14,630 nucleotides of DNA from Nitrospiraceae bacterium UBA6905. Its GTDB lineage: Bacteria; Nitrospirota; Thermodesulfovibrionia; Thermodesulfovibrionales; UBA6898. The number at the start of each line of letters is the position of its first letter. Within the stretch, counting starts at the first letter, position 1. The notes under the pieces were generated by a model that saw nothing but the letters and a program-made list of their open reading frames with translations, did not search any database and was not told the DNA's origin. Location: NCBI GenBank assembly GCA_002451165.1, contig DKBH01000072.1:1-14630 (forward strand), in the 5' to 3' direction. The translations under genes and the position numbers were made by a program. Positions 1-7,940 of this stretch are shown piece after piece.

Positions 1-16
1 CGAAAGATTCTTGACA

Positions 17-220
17 CTACCTCCGTAGTTTCAGGTTCTGAGGGCATGGTTTCCCATTGACAAGCCCTTCCTCGCCTTTGCTCAGGTAAGCCCGCTTCCA
101 CTTATAAAAGCCCTCACGAGTAATACCAAAATGACAGCATGCCTTGGACACATTCCCTATTTCGTCAGCATACTTGAGCACTCTAAGTTTACGGGTAATA
201 TCGCGCTGGGCCTTTGTCAT
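17..220 (-). pseudogene. Truncated IS481-like transposase, N-terminal HTH part only
   Basis: The 67-residue product begins MTKAQRDITRKLRVL and carries a helix-turn-helix (NVSKACCHFGITREGFYKWKRAY, split by its turn) followed by a GEEGLVNGKPCP stretch. I recognise this as the N-terminal DNA-binding end of IS481-family (integrase-core) transposases, which are normally about 300-350 residues. Here the frame hits a TAG right after KLRR, so the whole DDE catalytic core is missing and the protein cannot transpose. The start is well supported: an AGGAGG Shine-Dalgarno at 227-232 lies 6 nt before the ATG. The bases past the stop (minus strand TGTCAAGAATC) look like a junction with other DNA rather than the normal continuation. 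The rest of the element could lie outside the window only if the break is a simple frameshift. The family call rests on motif memory, not a search. Confidence 0.7.
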
Positions 221-256
221 GGCGAACCTCCTGAATGTAGTAGGTGATTTTATCAG

Positions 257-290
257 GAAGTGTCTACTGAGGTCTTAAGTTCTACACTTC
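257..290 (-). repeat. Probable IS481-like element tip with short inverted repeat
   Basis: Upstream of the truncated transposase, GAAGTGT (257-263) and ACACTTC (284-290) form a 7-bp inverted repeat with a 20-bp spacer. Read on the minus strand the outer part starts TGTAGAACTTAAGACC, a TG-initiated sequence of the type seen at the ends of IS481/IS3-group elements. It sits about 65 bp before the transposase ATG, where a left terminal repeat is expected. The matching right end is not in the window, so the assignment as an element tip is inferred. Confidence 0.4.
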
Positions 291-366
291 ATGAGAGGGG
301 CAGACTTTCCCCCTCGGCGGACAGTTTCGAAATATAGTTTTTAGCATGTCGCCAAGGTCTCCCAAT

Positions 367-550
367 TCACATCGCATCGTCCGGCAACTCATCGTTATAG
401 TCGATCATCCCCCATCATGTAATCTCCGAACCTCCGCTAAGCTCCGGTACAGATACAGATTCAACACCTCCTCCCCGTACGTGCTATTGAACCATTCTAT
501 ATACATATTCTCTCATTCGGATCCTCAGATTTCTTGCCCGGTACTTTGTA
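367..550 (-). pseudogene. Degraded IS3-family transposase (orfB) remnant, two frameshifts
   Basis: Three successive minus-strand frames together spell the C-terminal half of an IS3-family integrase core. Frame one (550-500) gives YKVPGKKSEDPNERI, resembling the YIQPGKPTQNAYI block. Frame two (500-408) gives IEWFNSTYGEEVLNLY followed by LYRSLAEVRRLHDG, matching the IERFNRTYREEVLNLY block that holds the catalytic Glu of the DDE triad. Frame three (411-370) gives MIDYNDELPDDAM, matching the DYNxxRPHxSL block. Shifts occur near 499 and 410, and a TGA follows at 367-369, so this is a dead fossil. The two catalytic Asp regions are not recognisable upstream. The first frame is open back to a TAG at 776-778, but I cannot assign residues 551-775 to a transposase. 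The order and spacing of the three blocks make chance unlikely. Confidence 0.65.
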
Positions 551-1280
551 TCTGACAATACACTCCATAACCCACCATATAGATGCAGGGAAGATTTTTT
601 CGACCAAGAGCCTTGTAACACTTCCAAGAGCCGGGATGCTTCTGCACTCCCATGGATCGCTACTATGAGCGCTGTCTGTTTCTTTCAGAATCGCTACATT
701 CGTGTTTCGGCGAATCTGCCTTTTCTTAAGAACCTCATGGCATGCGCTTTCAATAAAGCTGTAGGTATCAGTTGTCTACTCAGCGGAGAAGATTACCGTA
801 GGGCCACTGACGAGAAGATATTACTTTAATGATCTCTTTTAATTTACCCTTAAAGCCGTAATCTAGCATGACAAAGAATTGCTTCAATTGAGATATATAG
901 TTATTTATTATTCATTAAAAAATAGTAAGTTACAAGCTATATATAAAGTAATACTTAATAATTAATCACATATCATGAAATATCTTTAACAATTTCACTT
1001 TAAGTTAATTTTCATCGAGTTCGAGAAAAGAGGGCTTGATCTGAAACAGAAAGAGTGAATAAACCATAACTTATGACTACCACACCTTGCAATAATTGTA
1101 ATATTATCGCAAAGTATTTTACATAATATATCTTATCGGTCATAAACTATACACACAATCTGTTAACATCTTGTTTATATCTAAGTTAATAAAATCGTCC
1201 TTTTCAGACTGCGACGACTTGCATCCATCATGATCAGGCATTAGGCAGGTAGGTTTCTATTTTATTTCAAGAAGTTACGT
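551..1280. other. Gene-free, mostly AT-rich stretch
   Basis: I find no intact gene here on either strand. From 551 to about 830 the composition is mixed, and there is an open but startless minus frame (500-775) preceded by a short peptide frame (780-869) whose family I cannot establish. From about 830 to 1200 the DNA is strongly AT-rich with many stops in all frames. It contains one good imperfect palindrome at 1087-1112. The stretch lies beyond the end of mtaB and is bounded on the other side by insertion-sequence debris, as expected of a decaying or transferred spacer. No tRNA, rRNA or CRISPR repeat was seen. Confidence 0.6.
1087..1112. repeat. Imperfect palindrome in AT-rich spacer
   Basis: TTGCAATAAT (1087-1096) pairs with ATTATCGCAA (1103-1112) with one mismatch in 10 bp, around a 6-nt centre. 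It could be a protein-binding site or a small hairpin. There is no T-run to make it an obvious terminator, and it lies about 170 bp beyond the mtaB stop, so its role is unknown. Confidence 0.35.
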
Positions 1281-2528
1281 CTATGTTATCACAAATCCGT
1301 TGAGGGTACTATCGTCGATTCCCGTAGAATTAATAAATACCAAGGTTCCACGAGAGATATCCTGAGCTGCCACCCTTATCTTCAGGTAATTGCTGGCTGT
1401 TCCTACCATATGACAGGGACCCTCTTTCTCCTCAACAATGACATCAAGGATTTTGTTGAGATGTTGTACTGCATACTGTTCTTTTTTTTGTTTGCTCAGA
1501 TTCTTGAGGTTTGCAGCACGATCGGCTATGACCCTACCATGAGCTTGGGGTAACATGAGTGATGCTCGGGTATTTGTCCGCGGAGAAAAAGGGAAAACGT
1601 GAAGATACGCAAAAGGTACTTCTGATACAAAGCGATAGGTCTCAAGGAAGTCTTCATTGCGCTCGCTGGGAAAACCTGCGATTACATCTGTTCCAACTGC
1701 TATATCACTATGCTTCGATAGAATTCTTGATAATATTGCACCGTATGAACGTACAGAATAATTTCTATTCATACGCTTGAGCACCTCGTTGCTTCCGCTT
1801 TGCAAGGGCAAATGAAGATGCCTACATACTCTCGCATCACCTAAGACTTCGAGCAATTCATCGTCGACCTCTTTAATCTCGAGCGAACTGATACGAATTC
1901 TTATTATATTTGTACGAACAAGGAGAAACTTAATAAGTTTCGCAAGAGATATCCTATCTTCGAGATCCTTTCCATAGCTGCCGAGATGTATGCCTGATAA
2001 AACGATTTCTCTATACCCCTGAGCTGCGATCATTCTCGTACGCTCTTCCACTGTTGCAAGGGGTAAACTACGAGACCTCCCCCGTGCAAGGGGCACCGCA
2101 CAGTACGAGCAGGCGAAATTGCAGCCATCCTGCACCTTCAGTATTGGTCGTACTCTACCGTGGAAGTGGTATACGGGCTCTGTATCTTCGCCGAGAATAA
2201 TACTAATAATCTTGTCCTTATCTTCAGATGGCACAAACTGGAAGACACCTTGCATACGTAGTATTTCTTCTTGATTCAGCTGCGCATAACAGCCCGTGAC
2301 AATAATTCTGGCTCCGGTCTTGGAAGCCCTCCTTATGAATTGACGTGATTGTGCATCGCTTTTGCCGGTGACGGTGCACGTATTTATGATGCAATAGGTA
2401 GGATCATCCTCAAGGGAAACGACGGAAACGCCATGATGTTTCAGAGTTCCTTCAATGACAGAACTTTCTGACTGATTAACCCTGCATCCCAGCGTTATAA
2501 TGGCAACTTTCGTGTCGATGGTACGCAA
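1281..2528 (-). CDS. mtaB: tRNA t6A37 methylthiotransferase MtaB
   Basis: This is a radical SAM methylthiotransferase predicted to convert t6A to ms2t6A at position 37 of ANN-decoding tRNAs in the cytoplasm. The 415-residue protein has the three-Cys N-terminal MTTase domain (C15 in LGCRVNQSES, C51 in NTCTVTGKSD, C80 in GCYAQ) that holds one 4Fe-4S cluster. The radical SAM CxxxCxxC follows (C136, C140, C143 in DGCNFACSYC), and a C-terminal region fits a TRAM-like RNA-binding end. The GCRVNQ and NTCTVT signatures are typical of MtaB rather than MiaB or RimO. The best start is a TTG at 2526-2528, only 2 bp after the miaB stop. No better ATG precedes the first cluster Cys and the Shine-Dalgarno is weak, so translational coupling to miaB is likely. 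Its length is close to the usual 400-450 residues. Confidence 0.9.
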   Translation of the reverse strand: MRTIDTKVAIITLGCRVNQSESSVIEGTLKHHGVSVVSLEDDPTYCIINTCTVTGKSDAQSRQFIRRASKTGARIIVTGCYAQLNQEEILRMQGVFQFVPSEDKDKIISIILGEDTEPVYHFHGRVRPILKVQDGCNFACSYCAVPLARGRSRSLPLATVEERTRMIAAQGYREIVLSGIHLGSYGKDLEDRISLAKLIKFLLVRTNIIRIRISSLEIKEVDDELLEVLGDARVCRHLHLPLQSGSNEVLKRMNRNYSVRSYGAILSRILSKHSDIAVGTDVIAGFPSERNEDFLETYRFVSEVPFAYLHVFPFSPRTNTRASLMLPQAHGRVIADRAANLKNLSKQKKEQYAVQHLNKILDVIVEEKEGPCHMVGTASNYLKIRVAAQDISRGTLVFINSTGIDDSTLNGFVIT

Positions 2529-2530
2529 GA

Positions 2531-3835
2531 TTATCCCGGAATCACATCGCCGTCCAGAGAGTGCTGTCTTCCCTTGCGTATTCTTACAGTAAGCATCGTC
2601 CCTTCCCTTTCGCCTGAATTCCGTATGTTAACGATCTTATTTGTCCTCGTCCTTCCCATTAACATCTCTGGATCTGTATCAGACGGCCCCTCTATCAGGA
2701 TTTCCTGTACTGATCCCTCGAGGGATTGATTTCGCTTCAGCGTGATAAGTTCCTGTGTCTTCAACAGCCTTTGTATACGCTCAGTCTTTAGATTCTCAGG
2801 TACCTGGCCATCAAGTGCAGCGGCCCGCGTACCTTTTCTTTCTGAATATTTAAACCCAAAAATACCATCGAACCGAAGTTCTTCCACTGCATGTATCGTT
2901 GCTTCATAATCGCGTTCAGATTCGCCCGGAAAGCCTACGATTATATCCGTTGTAATGGCGATATCCGGAATATGATCTCTGATCTTGAAAACTTTTTCGC
3001 GATATGACGCATAGGTATACCTTCTATTCATCCTATGAAGCACCCCATTAGATCCTGACTGGAGCGGAAGGTGGAGATGCTCGCACATACAGGGTATTTC
3101 ATCGATCGCCTGAATAAGAGCGGGCGAGAGATCTCTGGGGTGGGACGTAACAAAGCGTACCCGGTCAAGCCCTATCAAACCGATCTTATAAAGGAGCTGA
3201 ACAAAATCCCTATCGCTTCGGTATGAATTTACATTCTGCCCCAGAAGCGTCACCTCACGATAACCCCTTGCCTTAAGATCTGCAATTTCAGCCAGAATGT
3301 TTTTACTGGGACGTGATATTTCCCTGCCTCTGGTGTAAGGAACAATGCAGTAGCTGCAGTAATTGTTGCATCCATACATGATCGATACCCATGCACGGGA
3401 TAACGATTGTCGATGCATCTCGTACTCCTGCAGAGCAATTCCAGGATTCTCTTCAATAAAGATCTGTCGGGGTGTGCTGAAGATATTTCTTACCTGATGG
3501 ATATTCTGAGGACCAAGGACGACATCAACATAGGGTGCCCTCTTCCTGATCTCTTCTTGAGATTCCTGAGCAACACATCCGGCAACGGCTATCTTCATAT
3601 GCGGATTTTTTCTTTTCAGCAGCTTTGTCCTGCCAAGCTGGCTGAAAAATTTCTGCTCAGCCTTCGCACGAATGGCGCACGTGTTGAAAATGATGAGATC
3701 GGCCTGATCAGGACGTTCTGTGGCAGCGTAACCAGCCTTTTCGAGCGTGCCGAGCATCTTCTCTGAATCATGCACATTCATCTGACACCCATAGGTATAG
3801 ATGAAAAAAGATTTGCTCATCTTTAAATCTAACAT
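2531..3835 (-). CDS. miaB: tRNA-2-methylthio-N6-dimethylallyladenosine synthase MiaB
   Basis: This radical SAM enzyme adds the 2-methylthio group to i6A37 of UNN-decoding tRNAs, producing ms2i6A. The MTTase domain Cys residues are C17 (YGCQMNVHDSE), C53 (NTCAIR) and C87 (GCVAQE). The radical SAM cluster is C156/C160/C163 in YGCNNYCSYCIVPYTRGRE, a hallmark of MiaB. The LHLPLQSGS motif lies in the barrel and a TRAM domain closes the C-terminus. The length of 434 residues is normal. The first ATG (3833-3835) gives MLDLK before a second Met at residue 6. Starting at that Met (3820) puts the first Cys at residue 12, the usual family spacing. Neither start has a clear Shine-Dalgarno. The gene is first in a two-gene unit with mtaB, divergent from secA. 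Confidence 0.93.
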   Translation of the reverse strand: MLDLKMSKSFFIYTYGCQMNVHDSEKMLGTLEKAGYAATERPDQADLIIFNTCAIRAKAEQKFFSQLGRTKLLKRKNPHMKIAVAGCVAQESQEEIRKRAPYVDVVLGPQNIHQVRNIFSTPRQIFIEENPGIALQEYEMHRQSLSRAWVSIMYGCNNYCSYCIVPYTRGREISRPSKNILAEIADLKARGYREVTLLGQNVNSYRSDRDFVQLLYKIGLIGLDRVRFVTSHPRDLSPALIQAIDEIPCMCEHLHLPLQSGSNGVLHRMNRRYTYASYREKVFKIRDHIPDIAITTDIIVGFPGESERDYEATIHAVEELRFDGIFGFKYSERKGTRAAALDGQVPENLKTERIQRLLKTQELITLKRNQSLEGSVQEILIEGPSDTDPEMLMGRTRTNKIVNIRNSGEREGTMLTVRIRKGRQHSLDGDVIPG

Positions 3836-3859
3836 GGAGAGACGTTTTTCATCAAATAT

Positions 3860-3874
3860 CCTTGATTTTCAAGG
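3860..3874. promoter_or_regulatory. Perfect palindrome between miaB and secA, candidate operator
   Basis: CCTTGA-TTT-TCAAGG is a perfect 6-bp inverted repeat with a 3-nt centre. It lies 24 bp upstream of the miaB start and about 20 bp upstream of the candidate secA -35 box, so it could bind a regulator acting on both divergent units. It could also be chance; a 6-bp palindrome is short. Confidence 0.3.
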
Positions 3875-3892
3875 CTTTACTTAGTCTGTTCC

Positions 3893-3920
3893 TTGAAATA
3901 TATCGTATTGTTCATTTAAT
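3893..3920 (+). promoter_or_regulatory. Candidate sigma70-type promoter for secA
   Basis: TTGAAA (3893-3898) is followed after 16 bp by TTTAAT (3915-3920), a fair -35/-10 pair. The -10 box ends only 7 nt before the chosen secA ATG at 3928. If this promoter is used, the transcript would start at or next to the ATG and be leaderless. This agrees with the absence of any Shine-Dalgarno there but is unproven. Confidence 0.3.
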
Positions 3921-3927
3921 ATGTACT

Positions 3928-6543
3928 ATGTTAAACATACTGAAAAAAATAATAGGGACAAAAAACGAACGGGAGATTAACAGGATATCTGCAATAGTGC
4001 AGAAGGTGAATGCTGTGGAGCCGGCAATATCAGCGCTGACAGACAATGATCTCCGGTCAAAGACCGATGAATTCAGATCCCGCATCGCCGGCGGAGAGAC
4101 CCTCGATGACCTACTTCCTGAAGCTTTTTCTGTTTGCAGGGAAGCCTCAAAACGGGTTTTGAAGATGCGTCACTTTGACGTTCAGCTTCTTGGCGGTGTA
4201 GTCCTCCATGAGGGCAGAATAGCTGAAATGAAGACGGGTGAGGGCAAAACCCTGGTGGCTACCCTGCCCGTCTATCTTAATGCCCTAGAAGGAAAGGGTG
4301 TCCATGTTGTCACGGTCAATGATTATCTGGCGCGGCGGGATGCTCAATGGATGAGCCCACTCTACCAGTTCCTTGGCCTGAGTGTCGGAATAATCGTTCA
4401 CGGACTGAGCGATGAGCAAAGACAGGAGTCGTATAACGCTGACATTACCTACGGGACTAATAACGAATTTGGCTTCGACTATCTTAGGGATAATATGAAG
4501 TACGACAGCTCACAGTTTGTACAGAGAGAATATAATTACGCAATTGTTGACGAGGTTGACAGTATTCTGATTGATGAAGCAAGGACGCCGCTCATTATCT
4601 CCGGACCTTCTGAAGAGTCAACAGACAAGTATTACAAGATAGACAAGATTATCCCAAAGCTCAAGAATGGTGAAGATTATACCGTCGATGAGAAGGCCAG
4701 GACAGTCATTCTCACTGAGGATGGCAATATCAAGGCTGAAAAACTCCTGGGTGCGGGGAATCTCTATGATCCTTCCAATATCGACCTTGTCCATCATATT
4801 CTGCAAGGGCTGAAGGCCTATAATCTTTTCAAGCGAGACGTAGATTATGTGGTAAAGGACGGAGAAGTAGTTATCGTAGATGAGTTTACCGGCAGGCTTA
4901 TGCCCGGCAGACGCTGGTCGGACGGTCTCCATCAGGCAGTCGAAGCAAAGGAAGGCGTAAAGATCGAGAACGAGAACCAGACACTTGCAACCGTAACCTT
5001 TCAGAACTACTTCAGGATGTACAATAAACTTTCCGGCATGACGGGAACTGCGCAGACAGAGGCAGAAGAGTTTGCAAAGATCTATAACCTGGATGTTATC
5101 GTGATACCCACGAACAGACCTATGATCAGGATTGACCATTCCGACATGATCTATAAGACGGAGAAGGGGAAGTTTGAGGCCGTCATCCGTGACATAGAAG
5201 ATTGTCACAAGAGAGGACAGCCGGTTCTTGTTGGTACTATTTCCATCGAAAAATCGGAACATCTGAGCAGCCTTTTGAAAAAAAGCGGAATAAAGCATTC
5301 TGTCCTGAATGCCAAATATCATGACAAGGAAGCGGAAATCATTGCCCAGGCCGGCAGAAGTCATGCCGTCACTATTGCAACAAATATGGCAGGAAGAGGA
5401 ACGGACATTATTCTCGGCGGCAACCCTGCAGGCCTTGCTCGGGAGATTCTGAGCGACCAGCCAGACTTCACGACTGATGATTGGAACAAAACGCTTGCAG
5501 ATGCTGAAAAGAAATGCGAAGAAGACCGGAAGATAGTGCTGAATGCGGGCGGCCTGCATATTCTGGGAACCGAGCGTCATGAAGCGCGAAGAATTGACAA
5601 CCAGCTCAGGGGTCGTTCGGGGAGGCAGGGAGACCCGGGATCTTCACGATTCTATCTGTCGCTTGAAGATGATCTCATGAGGATATTCTACTCCGACCGA
5701 GTCTCCGGCCTCATGGGCAAACTGGGCATGGATGACAGCATGCCCATCGAGAACAAGATGGTCTCAAAGGCCATTGAGAACGCCCAGAAGCGTGTTGAGT
5801 CGCAGAACTTTGATATCAGAAAGCACCTGCTTGAATATGACGACGTCATGAACAAGCAGAGAACAGAAATTTATACATTCCGGCGGGAGCTTCTTCAGGG
5901 CGCTGATGTAAGGGAGCGAATCTTTGGTATGATCGACGATTCGATCGACGAAGTCATTTCAGTACACTGTCCTGAAGACAAGCATAAAGAAGACTGGGAC
6001 ATCAAAGCGCTCAAAGACTCTGTTTACGGTATGTTCGACCTTGTGCTTGGTGATGTGTCGGATACAGTCGATGAAGTGCGGGAAGTCCTGACCGGTGAAA
6101 CGCGGAATCACTATCGGGAAAAAGAGGAAGACATTGGCGCCGACCTCATGCGGCAGATGGAAAAATGGATAGTGCTGCAGGTAGTTGACTCGCAGTGGAA
6201 AGACCACCTTTTGGCCATGGATCACCTGAGGGAGGGCATAGGTCTTCGGGGGTATGCGCAGCGAGACCCGCTTGTGGAATACAAGAAAGAAGCATTTGAC
6301 ATATTCTCAGAGCTGTCCGGCAGGATATCAACGGAAATTGTGATGCGCCTTTTCAAGATTCAGGTACAGAAAAACCGGGAAGACCGGATAAAGAAGGAAC
6401 AGCAAAAGGTATCATTGAACTATAATCGTGGCGAAGGAAGTGCACAACAAACAATCACCAGAGGAAAAAAGATAGGACGGAATGATCCTTGCCCGTGCGG
6501 AAGCGGAAGGAAGTACAAGAAATGTTGCGGAATTAATGAATAA
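3928..6543 (+). CDS. secA: Preprotein translocase ATPase SecA
   Basis: SecA is the motor ATPase that pushes unfolded preproteins through the SecYEG channel at the inner membrane. From the ATG at 3928 the protein is 871 residues, within the family range. It starts MLNILKKIIGTKNEREI, the classic SecA N-terminus; an upstream TTG frame adds 22 unrelated residues and is rejected. Visible motifs are Walker A MKTGEGKT (101-108), Walker B/DEAD-like VDEVDSILIDEARTPL (from about 207), the cross-linking-domain region, GRGTDIILGG and QLRGRSGRQGDPGSS of the second helicase domain. The C-terminal zinc-binding SEC-C tail is CPCGSGRKYKKCCG, with Cys 855, 857, 866 and 867. That tail typically contacts SecB or lipid. 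There is no Shine-Dalgarno before the ATG. The gene heads an operon, and its stop overlaps the next start by 8 bp. Confidence 0.97.
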   Translation: MLNILKKIIGTKNEREINRISAIVQKVNAVEPAISALTDNDLRSKTDEFRSRIAGGETLDDLLPEAFSVCREASKRVLKMRHFDVQLLGGVVLHEGRIAEMKTGEGKTLVATLPVYLNALEGKGVHVVTVNDYLARRDAQWMSPLYQFLGLSVGIIVHGLSDEQRQESYNADITYGTNNEFGFDYLRDNMKYDSSQFVQREYNYAIVDEVDSILIDEARTPLIISGPSEESTDKYYKIDKIIPKLKNGEDYTVDEKARTVILTEDGNIKAEKLLGAGNLYDPSNIDLVHHILQGLKAYNLFKRDVDYVVKDGEVVIVDEFTGRLMPGRRWSDGLHQAVEAKEGVKIENENQTLATVTFQNYFRMYNKLSGMTGTAQTEAEEFAKIYNLDVIVIPTNRPMIRIDHSDMIYKTEKGKFEAVIRDIEDCHKRGQPVLVGTISIEKSEHLSSLLKKSGIKHSVLNAKYHDKEAEIIAQAGRSHAVTIATNMAGRGTDIILGGNPAGLAREILSDQPDFTTDDWNKTLADAEKKCEEDRKIVLNAGGLHILGTERHEARRIDNQLRGRSGRQGDPGSSRFYLSLEDDLMRIFYSDRVSGLMGKLGMDDSMPIENKMVSKAIENAQKRVESQNFDIRKHLLEYDDVMNKQRTEIYTFRRELLQGADVRERIFGMIDDSIDEVISVHCPEDKHKEDWDIKALKDSVYGMFDLVLGDVSDTVDEVREVLTGETRNHYREKEEDIGADLMRQMEKWIVLQVVDSQWKDHLLAMDHLREGIGLRGYAQRDPLVEYKKEAFDIFSELSGRISTEIVMRLFKIQVQKNREDRIKKEQQKVSLNYNRGEGSAQQTITRGKKIGRNDPCPCGSGRKYKKCCGINE

Positions 6544-7936
6544 GATCTTCCTTATTGGTTCTGCAGGATTTGCCAAGGGTCTTGAAGACCATTTAATGGA
6601 AAAGGGAGCGAGCATTCTCCGCTATCGCTCGGTCAATACAATCAGTTATCGTCCTGAGGATGCTCCGGATCTTATCATTGCTGAACGATCCCAGAGCAAG
6701 GAACCGTCATTCAAACAATTCCTCAGCAGTTTTCGAGAGACACCAAAAATAATCATCTCTGAGAGTCCTACCTTTTCCGGAATTTCTCCCTGGATGAAGA
6801 CCGATCTTGTCCACCCTCTCCTTTTCAACTCTCCCAAGGAACTTGATTATGCCATGAAAAGAATACTGCGCGAAAAACAGCTTATGTCTGAAAACCATAT
6901 CCTTAGAACGGGTCTTACTGGCATGAAGAAAGAGCTTAATTTTTTTGAGGAGGTGAGCAAAACACTGACCTCTTCGCTTGACCTCAGTGCTGTTCTCCGA
7001 ACCATCATGAAGAAAACAAAAAACCTCATTCGGGCGGAAGCGTGTTCTATTCTTCTCGTTGATGACGAGACCGGAGACCTCATATTTGAAAAATCATCCA
7101 CCAAAAAGGACCGTGGCAAGAGGATTAAGAGAGAACGCATAAAGCCAGGGGAGGGAATAGCCGGCTGGGTTGCGCAGGAACAGGTTCCGGTCATCGTCCC
7201 TGACGTATCAAAAGACCCGCGTTTCAATCCCCGCAGTAGCGTAGAGTCAGACTTCAGGGCAAAATCGATCATGTGCGTCCCCATGAAAAATAAGGACAAT
7301 ATTCTGGGAGTTCTGGAGATCGTCAATAAGACAAATCATGAACCGTTCACCAAAGATGATCTTGCGCTGGTGCTTCGCATTGTGGATCATGCCGCCATAG
7401 CCATTGAACGATCAGCTCTTTATCAGAAAATGGCTGAACTCTCCGTGACCGATGACCTCACAAAACTTTTTAACACCCGTTATCTCAACCGCACGCTGGA
7501 AATCGAACTTGCGCGGGCAGCCAGGCATCATACATCTCTGTCCCTGATATTCATGGACGTCGACCATTTCAAACATATCAATGACAATTACGGCCATCTC
7601 GTAGGAAGCAAGCTCCTTGTGGAAATGGGGCAACTGCTTTTGAGAAGCTTGCGAACTGTTGACATTGTAGCCCGCTATGGAGGAGATGAATTTGTGATGG
7701 TTCTTCCTCAAACGAGTCCGAAGAACGCCATCCAGATAGCGGAGAGAATGCGAAAGTCCATTGAACATAACGTTTTCTTGAAAAAAGACGGCTATTCATT
7801 CAAAATAACCGCCAGCTTCGGCGTAGCGTCTTATCCCGAAAGTGCTCACTCTAAAGAAGGCCTCATGAAGCTTGCAGACGAGGCGATGTACCGTGTCAAG
7901 AACCAGACAAGAAACGGCGTTTATGCTATAGTATAA
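6536..7936 (+). CDS. Receiver-like/GAF/GGDEF diguanylate cyclase
   Basis: This 466-residue cytoplasmic protein is predicted to make cyclic di-GMP from two GTP. Residues 1-115 resemble a response-regulator fold (beta start NKIFLIGS, then APDLIIAE), but the usual phospho-acceptor Asp position holds Glu50, so it is probably a pseudo-receiver. A helical linker leads to a GAF domain (about 139-292, with PGEGIAGWVAQ and VPMKNKDNILGVLEIVNK). The GGDEF domain (about 303-466) has FMDVDHFKHINDNYGH, an intact active site YGGDEF (382-386) and an RTVD inhibitory I-site (373-376) five residues before it. It should therefore be catalytic and feedback-inhibited by product. The ATG at 6536 overlaps the secA stop (ATGAATAA), implying translational coupling. 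The frame extends upstream to 6482, but that part lies inside the secA zinc-tail codons. The MglA gene follows 4 bp later. Confidence 0.88.
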   Translation: MNKIFLIGSAGFAKGLEDHLMEKGASILRYRSVNTISYRPEDAPDLIIAERSQSKEPSFKQFLSSFRETPKIIISESPTFSGISPWMKTDLVHPLLFNSPKELDYAMKRILREKQLMSENHILRTGLTGMKKELNFFEEVSKTLTSSLDLSAVLRTIMKKTKNLIRAEACSILLVDDETGDLIFEKSSTKKDRGKRIKRERIKPGEGIAGWVAQEQVPVIVPDVSKDPRFNPRSSVESDFRAKSIMCVPMKNKDNILGVLEIVNKTNHEPFTKDDLALVLRIVDHAAIAIERSALYQKMAELSVTDDLTKLFNTRYLNRTLEIELARAARHHTSLSLIFMDVDHFKHINDNYGHLVGSKLLVEMGQLLLRSLRTVDIVARYGGDEFVMVLPQTSPKNAIQIAERMRKSIEHNVFLKKDGYSFKITASFGVASYPESAHSKEGLMKLADEAMYRVKNQTRNGVYAIV

Positions 7937-7940
7937 CAGC

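Noticed and set aside
346..555. Plus-strand 69-codon frame
   Set aside because: It is antisense to the IS3 transposase remnant, has no ribosome binding site and no family features.
3862..3927. TTG-initiated 22-residue N-terminal extension of SecA
   Set aside because: The family N-terminus begins at the ATG at 3928; the extension codons overlap the palindrome and the candidate promoter.
4618..5580. Minus-strand open frame of 320 codons inside secA
   Set aside because: It lies wholly antisense to secA, whose motifs are intact, and shows no recognisable domain.
6482..6535. Upstream start for the GGDEF protein
   Set aside because: The added 18 residues are out-of-frame readings of the secA zinc-tail codons; the ATG overlapping the secA stop fits the domain start.
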